Assembly (NCBI RefSeq): GCF_000242635.2
Contig: NC_017770.1
Span: forward strand, 248,001-312,000
From: Solitalea canadensis DSM 3403
GTDB taxonomy: Bacteria; Bacteroidota; Bacteroidia; Sphingobacteriales; Sphingobacteriaceae
Direction of reading: 5' to 3'
DNA length: 64,000 bases
Shown here: positions 17,691 to 26,148 of the stretch, one piece after another
Position numbering within the stretch: the stretch's first letter is position 1
How the letters are laid out: each line of letters starts with the position of its first letter
Program-made: the position numbers and the translations under genes
The notes under the pieces: model-generated
Seen by the model: the letters and a program-made list of their open reading frames with translations, nothing else
What the model was told of the DNA's origin: nothing
Databases searched by the model: none

Positions 17691-17695
17691 CAGCT

Positions 17696-18991
17696 ATGAA
17701 ACACCAACATTCACCCGCGTTTTTACAAAAACGCAAGTTATTAATGGTATTACCCATACTTACTCTGCCTTTTTTAACGCTCTTGTTCTGGTCGCTTGGC
17801 GGCGGGAAAGTTGCGAGTGCCGGTACGGAAGCGAAGGCGCAGAGCGGATTTAATCTATCGTTACCGGAGGCCATCCTTAATGAAGACAAAACACTTACCA
17901 AAATGAGTTATTATGAAAAAGCAGCAGCTGATTCACAGAAACTAAAAGAATTGATAAAGAATGATCCTTATTATAAGCAAAGCAATAGCATTGAAAACAA
18001 TGTCATGGATATAGTTATCCCTGACATTGCAAACAAGGGTTTGCTCGCTTCTCCATATCCGCAATCCCAACAAACAGATGCTGGTGAGGCGAACATTTAC
18101 GAAAAGCTGGAGCAGTTGAATACGGTGTTAAGAAAAACACCATCTGTAAATGAGCGGACAAACATTAACATACGCTCAAAACAAAATACAATTCCTGTAG
18201 AAAGAAAAGAAGTAGACCGATTGGAGCAGCTTATGCTTAACATGAATTCTCCTGAAGGAGAAGACAAGGAGCTGCAGCAGCTAAACGGTATGTTGGATAA
18301 AATACTGGATATTCAGCACCCTGAGCGTATCCAGGAAAAAAACAAACAAACCTTTATAGAAGAAAAGGGGAAATTATTTGCGGTGACTTCCGGAAATGAG
18401 GAGATGCCGGTATCTCTGCTGACTGGTGGCGGGCAAAATCAGGAATATACAACCTTTAGCAATCTGGCACCTGTTCAAAAGGGGTTTTATGGTCTGGAAG
18501 AGTTGGAAACTATACCCGAACAAAACGCGATAACGGCAGAGGTGCAGGAAACACAGACCTTGGTAAACGGGTCTATCATCAAACTGCGGCTTACCACAGA
18601 TGTCTATATAAACGGCACATTAATTCCAAAGGATCAATTTGTTTTTGGTGCTGTTTCACTAAGTAATGAACGGCTAATGATTACGATTAACAACATTCGG
18701 TATCAGAACGCCATATTCCCGGTGGCTTTAAAGGTGTATGATCTGGACGGTATTCTGGGCTTGTATGTGCCGGGGGCAATCTCGAGGGATGTGGCTAAAC
18801 AATCGGCCGACCGTTCGGTGCAAGCCATTGGACTTTCAGATTGGGACAATTCGCTTAGCGGACAAGTAGCAAGTGCAGGAGTAGAAGCTGCGAAAAACCT
18901 GGTCAGTAAACGGATGAAGTTAACCAAAGTAACGGTAAAAGCAGGTTATAAGGTACTGTTGATAGATGAAAAGCAAAACCAGATCCATTAA
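17696..18991 (+). CDS. traM: Conjugal transfer protein TraM (VirB10-like)
   Basis: 431 residues. The N-terminus has a short cytoplasmic part, one membrane segment (MVLPILTLPFLTLLFWSLGGG) and the family motif FNLSLPEA. A low-complexity middle region spans the periplasm, and a C-terminal beta-domain (about 290-431) contains LTTDVYINGTLIPKDQFVFG and VYDLDGILGLYVPGAI. In this family TraM is the VirB10-like scaffold bridging inner and outer membranes. A 60-base gap separates it from traN. Confidence 0.94.
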   Translation: MKHQHSPAFLQKRKLLMVLPILTLPFLTLLFWSLGGGKVASAGTEAKAQSGFNLSLPEAILNEDKTLTKMSYYEKAAADSQKLKELIKNDPYYKQSNSIENNVMDIVIPDIANKGLLASPYPQSQQTDAGEANIYEKLEQLNTVLRKTPSVNERTNINIRSKQNTIPVERKEVDRLEQLMLNMNSPEGEDKELQQLNGMLDKILDIQHPERIQEKNKQTFIEEKGKLFAVTSGNEEMPVSLLTGGGQNQEYTTFSNLAPVQKGFYGLEELETIPEQNAITAEVQETQTLVNGSIIKLRLTTDVYINGTLIPKDQFVFGAVSLSNERLMITINNIRYQNAIFPVALKVYDLDGILGLYVPGAISRDVAKQSADRSVQAIGLSDWDNSLSGQVASAGVEAAKNLVSKRMKLTKVTVKAGYKVLLIDEKQNQIH

Positions 18992-19051
18992 TTGCTGGCT
19001 TTTAAATAGAGATAAATAATCAAGATATTATATATTAAGAAAATAATTCCA

Positions 19052-19909
19052 ATGAAAAAGATAAGTGTGTTAGGGTTAATCGGAATTGTTCTATTCCTTT
19101 TTAGTCCATTACTTAAAGCTCAAGATGTATCCTCACTGCAAGATGAAGAATACATCCCCAAACGATTGACCATAACCTGTTTCAAAACCACCTGTATTGT
19201 ATTTCCTTTTGCAATCAAAAGTGTGGACCGGGGAACTAAGGATTTATTGGTTCAAAAAGTTAAGGATGTTTCGAATGTGCTGCTGCTGAAAGCTGCAAAA
19301 CCGGAATTCGATGAAACTAATCTTACAGTGATTACTGCGGATGGAAAGCTGTATTCATTTCTTGTGAATTATGCGGAAAATCCTGTTAGCTACTTAATCA
19401 GGATTGAAAATCCTTATGGTAAAACAGAGCCAGAAGTTTTGTTCTCCAATGAGAATGGCAAGGAAGCGCATACTATCCAAGTGGCTGAAAAATTAGCTAA
19501 ACAGAAAGCCTTCATTAATCATAAGAAAGACAAAAAGTATGGTATCGAAATCAGTCTGGAAGGTGTCTATGTGAAAGACAATTTGATGTATTTACAGTTC
19601 AAGCTGCAAAATTACGCTGACATCGGGTACGATATTGAACAATTCCGGCTGACAATTCTTGATCAGCAGAAATCCAAGCGAACAGCCATTCAGCAAATGG
19701 AACTTAATCCGGTAGCTATTTATGGTGATACGAAGATGATCAAGGAGCGGTCAGCACAACGAATTATTTTTGCTTTACCTAAGTTCACTATCCCGGATAT
19801 GAAATATCTGCAAGTACAACTTATGGAACAAAATGGCGGCAGGCATTTGTCTTTAAAAATCCGAAATCCCACAATCGTAAGAGCCAAGCCCCTACAGCAG
19901 TTATTTTAA
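19052..19909 (+). CDS. traN: Conjugal transfer protein TraN (VirB9-like)
   Basis: 285 residues. A signal peptide ends near LLKAQD. A beta-rich body follows with KTTCIVFPFAIKSVDRGTKDLL near the start and the conserved EGVYVKDNLMYLQFKLQNYADIGYDIEQFRL block in the middle. This is the pattern of Bacteroidota TraN, which fills the outer-membrane-associated VirB9 place and partners with TraM. An AT-rich leader precedes the start. Confidence 0.92.
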   Translation: MKKISVLGLIGIVLFLFSPLLKAQDVSSLQDEEYIPKRLTITCFKTTCIVFPFAIKSVDRGTKDLLVQKVKDVSNVLLLKAAKPEFDETNLTVITADGKLYSFLVNYAENPVSYLIRIENPYGKTEPEVLFSNENGKEAHTIQVAEKLAKQKAFINHKKDKKYGIEISLEGVYVKDNLMYLQFKLQNYADIGYDIEQFRLTILDQQKSKRTAIQQMELNPVAIYGDTKMIKERSAQRIIFALPKFTIPDMKYLQVQLMEQNGGRHLSLKIRNPTIVRAKPLQQLF

Positions 19910-19941
19910 TTGTTCAATTCACACATTAAAAGTAAAAGATT

Positions 19942-20754
19942 ATGAATCAGAAAAATTTTGAATACCTGAGCAATCAGCTAAAGTTTTCCGGTTTCGGAGA
20001 GGGATTAGAAAGTGAATTAAAGCTGCATCTTGAAAAACAGCAACCTCAGTTTGAATTAAAGCATCAAATGGAATATGGAAAAGATGAAATTAAAGCCTTG
20101 CTTCACTTTAGAAAATCGGATCAAAGCGACTTGTACTTTTTTAACAAGTACGACTTGGAACTGAAACAAGCAGGTGCCAATGATTCTCTAAAGCAAATAT
20201 TTTACATGGCAAATGATCATACCATTACTTTAAAGGAAGCATATAACCTGATGAGCGGCAGGTCGGTTAATAAGGATTTGTACAACAAAGAAGGAATGTT
20301 ATACAATGCCTGGCTGCAACTGGATTTCAAGCAAACGGAAGAGAACGGTAATTTCAAGATTCGACAGTTTCACCAGAACTATGGCTTTGACCTTTCAAGG
20401 GAATTGGATAAGCACCTGATTAAAGAATTAAACTCGGAACAAGAAAGAAGCCGGTTAATTGAATCCTTAAATCGAGGCAACCGTCAGGTGGTCACCTTTG
20501 TTTATGAGTCAGGAGAACAGAAACGGTACGTCGAAGCAAGTCCTCAGTTTAAAGCTATTAATATTTACGATAACAATTTACGTCGTGTAGGAATAAGAGA
20601 AATTGCTGGAGAAAAAGAATCTCCTGGTGATGCTAACTCATTGCGAAAGGAAGCTAATAAAACTCAGCAGAAGTTATCCGAAGGGGATGATGAGCCGGAA
20701 GCAACGAAAGAAAGCAACAAAAAAATAAAACGTAAACGGCAGTCGATTCATTAA
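19942..20754 (+). CDS. Uncharacterised cytoplasmic ICE protein
   Basis: 270 residues, no signal or membrane segment. Visible landmarks are KFSGFGEGLESELKLHLE at the N-terminus, ALLHFRKSDQSDLYFFNKYDL, a TLKEAYNLMSGRSVNKDL block and QVVTFVYESGEQKRYVEA. These recall the repeat units of DUF3945/DUF4099-type proteins common on Bacteroidota mobile elements, but I would not assign the family firmly. The last 60 residues are low-complexity and basic (KKIKRKRQS), suggesting nucleic-acid contact. It lies at the end of the tra operon. Confidence 0.6.
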   Translation: MNQKNFEYLSNQLKFSGFGEGLESELKLHLEKQQPQFELKHQMEYGKDEIKALLHFRKSDQSDLYFFNKYDLELKQAGANDSLKQIFYMANDHTITLKEAYNLMSGRSVNKDLYNKEGMLYNAWLQLDFKQTEENGNFKIRQFHQNYGFDLSRELDKHLIKELNSEQERSRLIESLNRGNRQVVTFVYESGEQKRYVEASPQFKAINIYDNNLRRVGIREIAGEKESPGDANSLRKEANKTQQKLSEGDDEPEATKESNKKIKRKRQSIH

Positions 20755-20793
20755 TGCTCAAGGGAGGTTGAATAAGAAATAGCTACTAAATAA

Positions 20794-21078
20794 ATGGCTA
20801 CGCTAAAGGAATTATCGGAGTTTTTTGATGCGATTCAGGGGGATCCCAAAATAAGTGTAACACACGTTTCACTTTTTATGGCTATCCTCAAGTGCTATCA
20901 TAACCAGGGATATAAAAGTCCTGTAACTGTATTTAGTTATGAGTTAATGCCGATAGCAAAAATATCCAGTAGTGCTACTTTTCATAAAACACTGCGTGAA
21001 TTAGCTGAGTACAGGTATATCCGGTATGAACCATCGTTTAATAATCGAAGAAAGAGTAGGATATTTCTTAATGAGTAA
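20794..21078 (+). CDS. Small winged-helix-like protein
   Basis: 94 residues. VTHVSLFMAILKCYHNQGY, then FHKTLRELAEYRYIRYEPSF, looks like a helix-turn-helix with a wing, similar to replication-initiator or regulator domains on mobile elements. It ends with a basic hairpin RRKSRIFLNE. It is the last gene before the operon terminator and could regulate transfer or excision; this is inference from fold and place. Confidence 0.6.
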   Translation: MATLKELSEFFDAIQGDPKISVTHVSLFMAILKCYHNQGYKSPVTVFSYELMPIAKISSSATFHKTLRELAEYRYIRYEPSFNNRRKSRIFLNE

Positions 21079-21093
21079 TAGTGTTTAAGTATG

Positions 21094-21113
21094 GCCCGGA
21101 AACGGGCTTTTTT
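21094..21113 (+). terminator. Terminator at the end of the tra operon
   Basis: GCCCG (21094-21098) pairs with CGGGC (21103-21107) around a GAAA loop, followed by TTTTTT. It lies 15 bases after the winged-helix gene and separates the tra operon from the recombinase unit. Confidence 0.85.
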
Positions 21114-21133
21114 CATTAGCGAGGAGAAGTGAG

Positions 21134-21286
21134 ATGGAATTTGGAGAACAGGGCAATAGCTCAATTGTGAAAAAAGAAAAAGAGGAACAAAGACATGTGA
21201 ATGATTTTAGTACAGATGAATTAAAAATGCTAAATTTAGTAGTAGAAATTATTGTTGAATACCTATTACAAAATGATGATTTATGA
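21134..21286 (+). CDS. 50-residue protein translationally coupled to the recombinase
   Basis: ATG at 21134 preceded by GAGGAGAAG, a good ribosome binding site. The product begins MEFGEQGNSSIV and ends EYLLQNDDL, with a short helical C-terminus (LKMLNLVVEIIVEYLL). Its TGA overlaps the recombinase ATG as ATGA, a typical coupling arrangement. Too short for a family call. It may be an accessory or directionality factor for the recombinase, which is inference from the overlap only. Confidence 0.6.
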   Translation: MEFGEQGNSSIVKKEKEEQRHVNDFSTDELKMLNLVVEIIVEYLLQNDDL

Positions 21287-22809
21287 ATGCTATTGGCTAT
21301 ATGCGATTAAGTGTAAGAGATCAATCTCGTTATTCACTGGAGTATCAGGAACAGAGTATACGCGATTATTGCACCCGTAATAATCTTGTATTGACAGCCT
21401 TGTTTAAAGATAATGGAGAAAGTAGTTATACATTTGATCGCCCCGACTATAAAGCCGTAGAAACATTCATTAAGAAACATAAGGGTCAAAACCAATATTT
21501 TATTATAATGGATCATGACCGCTTCAGTAGAAATCTTGCTGAAGCATTAATGAAAATAAGTGAGCTTGAAACTAAATATCATATTAAAGTAATAGCAACG
21601 CATGAATCCGTTGATATTGACACAAATGATCCTACTGTTTTTATGCAGCGTGCTTTTCGTTATCTATTAGCCAATGAAGAATTGCTAAGGATTAGAAAAA
21701 GAACCCGAGATGGAATGCGTCAAGCCCAACAATCGGGTAGATATTTAGGGTTAGCCCCCTTTGGTTATACAAATTCAAAGGATTCCGATGGCAAAGCAGT
21801 ATTGTTGGTTGACGATAAGCACGCTTTAATAATCCAAACTATTTTCATGGAGTACCTTTCTGGTACACCTATCAACGAAATTCAAAAAAGAGCTAAGGAA
21901 AAAGGTTTCTCCAGAAATGGTAATAGTGCAATAAGAAGAGTTTTAAGTAATTCCGTATATGCAGGATTAATAAAGGTTGTAGCAGAAAAGAATAAACCTG
22001 AAAAATATGTAAAAGGGCTGCATATACCTATTATTAACAGTGCTGATTTTTGGAAGGTTCAAGAAAAACTGGGGAATATTAAGCCCCTAAAAACACAGCT
22101 GCGAGATGATTTTCCATTGCGTGGTGTTCTTAGATGCTGGTGTGGTAAACACATGACTGCCGGATTTTCAAAAGGAAAAAACAAATACTATCTATATTAT
22201 AGATGTAGAGAACACAGCTCAGTTAATATCCCAGGCATAGTTTTACATGAACAGTTTGAAAAATTGTTAAAGATTTTAAGTTTTTCTCAAGATCAGGTTG
22301 ATTATATAACCAAACAATGTTTAAAGCGTTTGAAAGATTCAACCAAAGATATTGAAAGTCAACAAGCCTCAAGGTTAAAGCAACTTGAAGAAATTAACCG
22401 CAAACTCGACAAGTTAGAAGGAAGGTTAATGGAAGATGAAATTGATAGTGCAACTTATAAAAAGTGGCATAAGAAATATTCTTACGAGAAAGTATTAATT
22501 ACAGAGGAGATTAGTCAATTGACCAAAAAGGAAAATTCTGATTGGGAACAGAAAATTAAGAAAGTTTTGCCTGAGTTAACAAGACTGAATGAGATATATG
22601 AAATCGCATCCCTTCACAATAAACAATCTTTAATACGTGAGGTGTTCAAACATGATCTCACCTACTCTGACGGAGCATTTAGAACACCCTTGGTTAATCA
22701 TTTATTTAGCTGTAACTCGCTGAAAGCCAATGAAAAAGGGTTGCTTTTTATTGAGCAACCCTCTGTTGTTTGGGAGTCAGTCCCATGTGGTAGCGGAGAC
22801 GGGAGTTGA
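21283..22809 (+). CDS. Large serine recombinase (ICE integrase)
   Basis: 508 residues. The N-terminal resolvase domain has IGYMRLSVRDQSRYSLEYQ (catalytic Ser in that stretch, near residue 15) and DHDRFSRNLAEAL. A recombinase domain follows (APFGYTN, then ISGTPINEI-like and RRVLSNSVYAGLI blocks). A zinc-ribbon-like segment (CWCGKHMTAGFS, then YYRCREH) and a coiled coil (LEEINRKLDKLEGRL) complete it. This enzyme family integrates and excises elements at specific sites. The last about 25 residues are encoded by the terminator and 3' end of the neighbouring host tRNA-Met gene, so the stop codon is supplied by host DNA. This gene end is therefore the right-hand attachment junction. Confidence 0.93.
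   Translation: MNAIGYMRLSVRDQSRYSLEYQEQSIRDYCTRNNLVLTALFKDNGESSYTFDRPDYKAVETFIKKHKGQNQYFIIMDHDRFSRNLAEALMKISELETKYHIKVIATHESVDIDTNDPTVFMQRAFRYLLANEELLRIRKRTRDGMRQAQQSGRYLGLAPFGYTNSKDSDGKAVLLVDDKHALIIQTIFMEYLSGTPINEIQKRAKEKGFSRNGNSAIRRVLSNSVYAGLIKVVAEKNKPEKYVKGLHIPIINSADFWKVQEKLGNIKPLKTQLRDDFPLRGVLRCWCGKHMTAGFSKGKNKYYLYYRCREHSSVNIPGIVLHEQFEKLLKILSFSQDQVDYITKQCLKRLKDSTKDIESQQASRLKQLEEINRKLDKLEGRLMEDEIDSATYKKWHKKYSYEKVLITEEISQLTKKENSDWEQKIKKVLPELTRLNEIYEIASLHNKQSLIREVFKHDLTYSDGAFRTPLVNHLFSCNSLKANEKGLLFIEQPSVVWESVPCGSGDGS
22733..22761 (-). terminator. Terminator of the tRNA-Met gene, inside the recombinase 3' end
   Basis: GGGTTGCT (22738-22745) and AGCAACCC (22754-22761) are a perfect 8-bp inverted repeat. 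Read on the minus strand it is followed by TTTTT and lies 27 bases past the tRNA 3' end. On the plus strand the same bases code for the recombinase residues around GLLFIEQP. Confidence 0.85.
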
Positions 22810-22864
22810 ACCCGTGACCTCAGGGTTATGAATCCTGCGCTCTAACCATCTGAGCTACCCCGCC
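22788..22864 (-). tRNA. tRNA-Met (CAT anticodon)
   Basis: Read on the minus strand, GGCGGGG begins a 77-nt cloverleaf. It has D stem GCTC/GAGC, anticodon loop TTCATAA, variable loop AGGTC, T stem ACGGG/CCCGT with loop TTCAACT, acceptor 3' strand CTCCGCT, discriminator A and an encoded CCA. The anticodon stem has one A-C mismatch next to the loop. It lacks the C-A first pair and GGG/CCC stem of an initiator, so it is an elongator tRNA-Met. A lysidine-modified tRNA-Ile with the same anticodon cannot be excluded by eye. Its 3' end overlaps the recombinase reading frame. Confidence 0.92.
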
Positions 22865-22918
22865 AATTATGGTTTTTATTTGTATCTTTACCCGATACCC
22901 CTTTTCTGAAAAGGTTTG

Positions 22919-22926
22919 CAAATATA
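22919..22926 (-). promoter_or_regulatory. -7 element for tRNA-Met
   Basis: On the minus strand this reads TATATTTG, a perfect match to the Bacteroidota -7 consensus TAnnTTTG, 55 bases upstream of the tRNA 5' end. I did not find a TTG at ideal -33 spacing. Confidence 0.6.
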
Positions 22927-22984
22927 GAAGAAATTAACGTACTTTAAAAATAAGATTGACCAAAATTTTTAATTTTTGTGCTGG

Positions 22985-23365
22985 ATGGGAGCTAAAAAGA
23001 AATATAGCCTTGAATATGAGATACATTCATCGCCTAAAATATTATTTAATTTTATCAGTACACCGAACGGGTTGGCCCAATGGTTCGCTGATGATGTAAC
23101 TGTGAGAGATGATCTCTATACTTTTAGGTGGAACTCGGAACTTCAAAAGGCACGATTGCTCGGTCTGCGGGACAATAAATCAGTAAAGTTTAAGTGGGAA
23201 GATGATGAACCATATTGTTATTTTGAATTAGAAATTCTACAAGACGAACTTACAGGCGATGTTGCGTTAGCAGTTACCGATTTTACTACCGAAGATGAAA
23301 AAAGTGAAAAGAAATTAATCTGGGACAATCAGGTTGATAATCTCTTGAGTCTTATCGGAGCATAA
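22985..23365 (+). CDS. START-like/SRPBCC domain protein
   Basis: 126 residues from the ATG at 22985; an upstream TTG at 22976 is in frame but the ATG gives the family's usual MGAKKKYSLEYEI start. The SSPKILFNFISTPNGLAQWFADDV block is the N-terminal signature of AHSA1/START-like proteins, a helix-grip fold that forms a hydrophobic pocket. The acidic tail ends in WDNQVDNLLSLIGA. In Bacteroidota this gene commonly sits next to an LptF/LptG permease gene, as here (46 bases). The ligand is unknown. Confidence 0.85.
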   Translation: MGAKKKYSLEYEIHSSPKILFNFISTPNGLAQWFADDVTVRDDLYTFRWNSELQKARLLGLRDNKSVKFKWEDDEPYCYFELEILQDELTGDVALAVTDFTTEDEKSEKKLIWDNQVDNLLSLIGA

Positions 23366-23386
23366 GCATTTTTGTTTCTTATTTAA

Positions 23387-23394
23387 TACCTTTG
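23387..23394 (+). promoter_or_regulatory. -7 element of the LptF/LptG gene
   Basis: TACCTTTG, perfect TAnnTTTG, 18 bases ahead of the ATG at 23412. The -33 TTG is not at ideal distance. Confidence 0.5.
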
Positions 23395-23411
23395 TGCCTT
23401 AAATAAGTCGG

Positions 23412-24845
23412 ATGAAAAAGCTTCATAAGCTCATAATAATATCGTATTTAAGACCTTTCGTAGCAACCTTCTTTATCGTTTCATTCATCTTATTGATGTT
23501 GTTTTTATTTAAATACATCGATGAGTTGGTTGGAAAGGGTTTAGAGTGGTACACTATTCTTCAGTTATTGGGCTATAATTTTGCGGTTAACGTTCCGTTA
23601 GCCTTGCCGTTGGCCATACTTTTAGCCTCTATCATGACCTTTGGTAACCTGGGCGAGCAGTATGAACTGGTAGCAATTAAGGCATCCGGCATTTCATTAT
23701 CCAGAGCTATGATTCCGTTGGTAGTGGTGATGGTATTCTTAAGTATTGCAGCTTTTTATTTCTCCAATATCGTGATGCCTCATTCCTTTCTTAAAATGGC
23801 CTCGCTACTCTATGATGTAAGGCAAAAGAAAGCAGCATTCAATATTCCGGAGGGCGTTTTTTACAATGACCTCGAAGGATATTCCATTCGAGTGAACCAT
23901 AAAGATAAAGACGGCAAAACCCTTCATGAGCTTATGATCTATGATCATACCAAAGGAAATGGCAATATGAGCGTAATCATGGCGAATAAAGGGGAGATGT
24001 TTAAATCTGATGATGGTCGTTATTTAGTGTTAAATTTGTTTGATGGGGTTCGTTATGAAGAATCGCCGGGTGATAATGGCTATAATGAACGTCAGCGACA
24101 AACACGTATTCGGTTTAAGGAGTTTGGGTTGAAGTTCGATATGTCGGGCTTTAATCTTTCCAGAACAAAGGAAGAATTATTTAAAGATAACTATCAAATG
24201 CTGAATGTTCGTCAGCTAATGGCGAAAGAAGATTCCCTGCAAAACCTGATGGCCCTAAAGCAACGTAACCTGAGTTTGTACGTAAAACCAACCTTTTTAA
24301 TATACCGTCCGCAGGCAAACTTTGCTAAATTAAAAGCCGATACCAACCTTAAGTGGAAAAATAAGGACATCATAATGAATTTGCCTAAGTCGGATCGCTT
24401 GCTCACTGTTGATGATGCAATAAATTCGATGAGAAATGTTAAAAGCTATTTAACATCGGCTAAGGATGAAGATAAGGCACAGGTAGAAATTTTAAGAAAG
24501 CATATGGTCGAATTTCACCGTAAATTTACCTTGTCATTCGCTTGTATGGTATTGTTCTTTATCGGTGCGCCAATGGGAGCAATTGTACGTAAAGGCGGAT
24601 TAGGATTACCTGTTGTAGTGTCGATCTTGTTTTTCCTTGTTTTTCACGTTTTATCAATCAGTGGTGAAAAGTTTGCAAAACAAGGGGCTTTGGCTCCTTA
24701 TCAGGGAATGTGGATGGCAACCATTGTATTGGTTCCAATCGGTGCTTTTTTAACCTACAAAGCGGCAACAGACTCTGCGCTATTTGATGTAGAAAAGTAT
24801 CAACGGTTTTTTAAGAATCTGTTCTCCAAAAAGAAAGAAGTATAA
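23412..24845 (+). CDS. LptF/LptG family lipopolysaccharide export permease
   Basis: 477 residues. Three N-terminal membrane segments (FVATFFIVSFILLMLFLFKYIDEL, LALPLAILLASIMTFG with the adjacent GEQYELVAIKASGIS block, and AMIPLVVVMVFLSIAAFYF) are followed by a periplasmic jellyroll domain (about 115-375). Three C-terminal membrane segments complete it (FTLSFACMVLFFIGAPMGAIVRKGG). This is the YjgP/YjgQ fold that, with LptB, extracts LPS from the inner membrane into the Lpt bridge. Whether it is LptF or LptG cannot be decided by eye. The inserted Lys-rich region in the periplasmic half is longer than in E. coli. Confidence 0.93.
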   Translation: MKKLHKLIIISYLRPFVATFFIVSFILLMLFLFKYIDELVGKGLEWYTILQLLGYNFAVNVPLALPLAILLASIMTFGNLGEQYELVAIKASGISLSRAMIPLVVVMVFLSIAAFYFSNIVMPHSFLKMASLLYDVRQKKAAFNIPEGVFYNDLEGYSIRVNHKDKDGKTLHELMIYDHTKGNGNMSVIMANKGEMFKSDDGRYLVLNLFDGVRYEESPGDNGYNERQRQTRIRFKEFGLKFDMSGFNLSRTKEELFKDNYQMLNVRQLMAKEDSLQNLMALKQRNLSLYVKPTFLIYRPQANFAKLKADTNLKWKNKDIIMNLPKSDRLLTVDDAINSMRNVKSYLTSAKDEDKAQVEILRKHMVEFHRKFTLSFACMVLFFIGAPMGAIVRKGGLGLPVVVSILFFLVFHVLSISGEKFAKQGALAPYQGMWMATIVLVPIGAFLTYKAATDSALFDVEKYQRFFKNLFSKKKEV

Positions 24846-24915
24846 TATCAAGCATATTTGCAACCTTAAAACTTAACCGCGCTAAGGTTGTTCAATATAA
24901 ATAAACCTTATAATA

Positions 24916-26127
24916 ATGTTAAATACAATAGAGGAAGCGATAGAGGATATCAAAGCCGGGAAGATGTTGATTGTGGTGGATGATGAGGATCGCGAAAACG
25001 AAGGCGATTTTTTAATGGCCGCAGAAAAAGTTACTCCTGAAGATATCAACTTCATGATAACACATGGAAAAGGTTTAGTTTGTGCGCCAATTACTGCCCA
25101 GCGTTGTGAGGAGTTAAAGCTCGAAATGATGGTGGGAAGAAATACGGCTACACATGAAACTAACTTTACTGTTTCGGTAGACTTGTTGGGTCATGGTTGT
25201 ACTACAGGAATCTCTGCTCAGGATAGAGCTAAGACTATTCAGGCGATGATCGATCCTAATCTTGATCCTGCTGAATTAGGTCGTCCGGGACATATTTTTC
25301 CTTTACGTGCTGTTGAAGGAGGAGTGATACGTCGTGCCGGGCATACGGAAGCGGCAGTTGATTTACCTCGTATGGCCGGATTATACCCAGCAGGTGTTAT
25401 TTGCGAGATTATGAACGAAGACGGAACGATGGCACGATTACCCGATCTTCTGAAAATTGCCGAAAGATTTAATTTGAAAGTAATCTCTATCCAGGATTTG
25501 ATCTCTTACCGTTTGAGTAAAGAGTCGTTAATCCGTAAAGAGGTTTCAGTTAAGCTACCTACCGAGTGGGGTGATTTTGATATTGTTGCGTTCACCCAGT
25601 TGAATACCGGAGAAAATCATTTAGCCTTAGTTAAAGGAACCTGGGAGCCTAATGAGCCTGTATTAGTTCGTGTTCACTCTTCATGTGTTACCGGAGATAT
25701 CTTTGGTTCTTGCCGTTGTGATTGTGGTCCGCAGCTTCATAAAGCCATGGAAATGGTGGAGAAAGCCGGCAAAGGACTCATTATCTATATGAATCAAGAG
25801 GGCAGAGGCATTGGGCTGATCAATAAATTGAAAGCATACCATTTACAAGAAAATGGATTAGATACCGTTGAAGCAAACCTGAAATTAGGTTTCAAGATGG
25901 ATGAACGTGATTATGGTGTTGGAGCTCAAATTATTCGTTCGCTGGGGGTTACCAAGATGAAATTAATGTCTAACAATCCTACAAAACGTGCCGGATTAAT
26001 TGGTTATGGGTTAGAGGTGGTGGAAACAGTGCCAATTGAGATAACACATAATGAGCATAACGAAAATTATTTAATGACCAAACGAGATAAAATGGGTCAT
26101 GCTATAATGAAAAACGATCCTGAATAA
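24916..26127 (+). CDS. ribBA: RibBA: DHBP synthase / GTP cyclohydrolase II
   Basis: 403 residues, both riboflavin entry enzymes fused. The N-terminal DHBP synthase (residues 1-200) has [28 protein letters not shown] and the GHTEAAVDL substrate loop. The C-terminal GTP cyclohydrolase II (about 205-400) has the zinc cysteines C257, C268 and C270 ([15 protein letters not shown]), the NQEGRGIGL motif and NNPTKRAGL near the end. It makes 3,4-dihydroxybutanone phosphate from ribulose 5-phosphate and opens GTP for flavin synthesis. No riboswitch is visible in the 70-base upstream gap. All catalytic blocks are intact. Confidence 0.97.
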   Translation: MLNTIEEAIEDIKAGKMLIVVDDEDRENEGDFLMAAEKVTPEDINFMITHGKGLVCAPITAQRCEELKLEMMVGRNTATHETNFTVSVDLLGHGCTTGISAQDRAKTIQAMIDPNLDPAELGRPGHIFPLRAVEGGVIRRAGHTEAAVDLPRMAGLYPAGVICEIMNEDGTMARLPDLLKIAERFNLKVISIQDLISYRLSKESLIRKEVSVKLPTEWGDFDIVAFTQLNTGENHLALVKGTWEPNEPVLVRVHSSCVTGDIFGSCRCDCGPQLHKAMEMVEKAGKGLIIYMNQEGRGIGLINKLKAYHLQENGLDTVEANLKLGFKMDERDYGVGAQIIRSLGVTKMKLMSNNPTKRAGLIGYGLEVVETVPIEITHNEHNENYLMTKRDKMGHAIMKNDPE

Positions 26128-26143
26128 TCAGGATCGTTTTTTT
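26114..26143. terminator. Bidirectional terminator between ribBA and tamB
   Basis: ACGATCCTGA (26114-26123) and TCAGGATCGT (26128-26137) form a perfect 10-bp stem followed by T's; A's upstream serve the opposite strand. The left arm overlaps the end of ribBA. Confidence 0.9.
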
Positions 26144-26148
26144 ATTTA

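Noticed and set aside
24842-24915. FMN riboswitch before ribBA
   Set aside because: The gap is only 70 bases and lacks the conserved FMN-aptamer blocks.
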